Assembly (NCBI RefSeq): GCF_000428845.1
Contig: NZ_AUAS01000006.1
Span: 186,001-250,000 of the forward strand
From: Dyadobacter alkalitolerans DSM 23607
Lineage (GTDB): Bacteria > Bacteroidota > Bacteroidia > Cytophagales > Spirosomataceae
Length of the DNA stretch: 64,000 nt
Reading direction: 5' to 3'
The notes beneath the pieces are model-generated. The model did no database searches. It was not told where the DNA came from and was given only the letters and a program-made list of their open reading frames with translations. This document shows positions 63,701 through 64,000 of the stretch, one piece after another; the stretch's first letter is position 1, and the number at the start of each line of letters is the position of its first letter. A program made the position numbers and the translations under genes.

Positions 63701-64000
63701 TCGGTTACACAACAAATGGGCAGCCCAACATTAACTTCGGTTTGAACTTCGCGGTTACCTGGAAAGGCATTTCATTTAACGCAGACTTCTCAGGCGGGGC
63801 AATGTATTCCTGGAACCAAAACTGGGAACAGCGCTGGGCTTATCAGAACGACGGCGCTTTGAACAAAATATTCCTCGACAGATGGCACCGCGCAGATCCC
63901 TTTGACCTGAACAGCGAGTGGATCCCGGGCAAATATCCGGCATTGCGCTACAATGACGGCGGACACAGCAACTACAAGCGAAACTCCACTTTCTGGATCC
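60727..64000 (+). CDS. SusC/RagA-family TonB-linked receptor with STN domain, 3' end off window
   Basis: At least 1091 residues; the reading frame is open to the last base. Signal sequence to about residue 40; STN domain about 45-118 (VTVDIQNEDIKKILGQLEKQ, LADVLDALLKPMELHYKAK) that contacts FecR; carboxypeptidase-regulatory domain about 145-225 (GTVKEDGGAGLPGVSVVLKG); TonB-box-like EEVVVVGYGTQKKESLTGA; plug about 250-350 (VSSGLAGKIPGVTF, VIDGIQQDDKQF, SITVLKDASAAIYGVRAANG); then the barrel (GYFPSASAGWRI). Imports a glycan or other large nutrient and signals its presence. A SusD-like partner is expected after the window. Confidence 0.95.
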   Translation, partial: MKKVRRLEDFLITLMRITVIQCILAGIFVGISWAHDGRAQSALSQKVTVDIQNEDIKKILGQLEKQTNVKFVFSSKLIQSERRASIRVQNGALADVLDALLKPMELHYKAKNNLIVIRPDSQPDKAGEVAAEPAAAQSAEAAIEKTITGTVKEDGGAGLPGVSVVLKGTQTGTLTDEKGKYSITVPDGETTLIFSFVGFISQEVLVTGAQSTFDVALKVDDKSLEEVVVVGYGTQKKESLTGAIATVTSKDLDRVHGGSTVSSGLAGKIPGVTFRMPDGRPGAAATVQIRNMGNPLFVIDGIQQDDKQFNNISPNDVESITVLKDASAAIYGVRAANGVVVVTTKRGKNGTKNTINLDAYTGWQNWSRFPNVVNDSYQWMHGKAEAEMNQYGKTSITQAELDKYKAGTEMGYKSFNWKDFIVKKNSPLTSVNLNMTGGSDKISYYISATRLSQNSVLGREFTFTRNNLQSNVDAKITDNLKVGIQINGRIETRDQPGIPGGDDYWLPRFAILRNRPFERPYANDNPLYLNDIKHNETNWAYNNKRLGGYQTDIWRVLQTNMTAEYKIPGIKGLVAKGMYSYYIGDRVLNGHEYTYEAYTYNPTDDTYKVTGGSTNPWRERRTQKIMRNVYQGQLNYNNTFGKNTIGATFVAERQEERDQEQWVHSVPKTNVLPLVYFATMDTYDDKDNQLARIGYIGRVNYDYAGKYYVEVSARRDASWKFAPDRRVGYFPSASAGWRITEEQFFKNIIGTRSILDDLKLRASYGILGDDNILFNNDVNRPLDPYAYLPGYNYNQGNAILSGTAVVTSRDKGQIINNISWFKSKITDVGADFSLLGTKLTGSVDYFYRLRTGLLGRKYDLLVPSELGYSLPDENVNSDSQAGWELALAYNGKAGDIGYSVGGNVSFSRTKFVSSYKPVFNNSWDQYRNSEEGRYRNVYWGYETIGQFQSQQEINEYPVNIDEQGNRTLLPGDLIYKDINGDNVINNLDERPIGYTTNGQPNINFGLNFAVTWKGISFNADFSGGAMYSWNQNWEQRWAYQNDGALNKIFLDRWHRADPFDLNSEWIPGKYPALRYNDGGHSNYKRNSTFWI

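Overview
The window reads as a chromosomal segment of a Bacteroidota bacterium, most likely a Cytophagales member close to Dyadobacter (inference from gene content, not from a database match). The support is a SusC/RagA-type receptor with an STN domain behind an ECF sigma/FecR pair, a DUF4249 lipoprotein next to a TonB-dependent receptor, DUF4230 and DUF6934 proteins, a SerB-SerA fusion, and several -7 boxes of the Bacteroidota form TAnnTTTG. No rRNA, tRNA, CRISPR array, insertion sequence or prophage was seen. Most genes look like intact core or metabolic genes; two are clearly broken.

Layout. 1-2.6 kb: a tail-specific protease and a small XRE regulator with a likely operator. 2.7-7.9 kb: a four-gene envelope operon (unknown lipoprotein, SurA_N-DsbA-like lipoprotein, DUF4249 lipoprotein, TonB-dependent receptor). 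8-14 kb: a complete tripartite RND efflux operon on the minus strand. 14-19 kb: a GNAT acetyltransferase, a HmuY-like protein without a signal peptide, YceI, a small conserved protein coupled to a VOC protein, an AraC regulator and a JmjC/cupin-like protein. 19-23 kb: uvrB, an antitoxin-like gene followed by a MazF/PemK-like toxin with two frameshifts, and a divergent nucleotidase/DeoR pair that shares TTGCA/TGCAA repeats.

23.2-28.7 kb is a minus-strand run: ileS, a DUF6934 protein, a 52-residue protein, an SDR dehydrogenase, a membrane-anchored protein and a 50-residue protein. 28.9-31 kb holds carbonic anhydrase and a PepSY membrane protein. 31-37.5 kb is a close-packed plus-strand run: SBF-like transporter, DUF4230 protein, glutamine-synthetase-like ligase, SDR, aldehyde dehydrogenase, class I amidotransferase and a phosphoribosyltransferase. 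The middle four fit a gamma-glutamylation route like Puu, but with an alcohol dehydrogenase-type SDR where Puu has an amine oxidase, which suggests an amino alcohol substrate. 37.5-41.8 kb: Kup, MntH and a divergent MntR with two candidate operators. 41.8-43.8 kb: an LptF/G permease and an EamA transporter.

43.9-50.4 kb is a surface-glycan cluster: two polyprenyl-phosphate-type family 2 glycosyltransferases, two large polytopic membrane proteins and an MBOAT acyltransferase. 50.5-54.5 kb: a Cpn10-like protein, a DEAD-box helicase with DEFD in motif II, a polysaccharide deacetylase, a cold-shock protein with a good promoter and terminator, and a YheT-like hydrolase. 54.6-57.7 kb: SerB-SerA fusion plus a class V aminotransferase, together a full phosphorylated serine pathway in two genes. 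57.8-58.5 kb: an Rpn-family nuclease relic with an in-frame stop and a missing core. 58.6-64 kb: ECF sigma factor, FecR anti-sigma and a SusC-like transducer receptor that runs off the end of the window.
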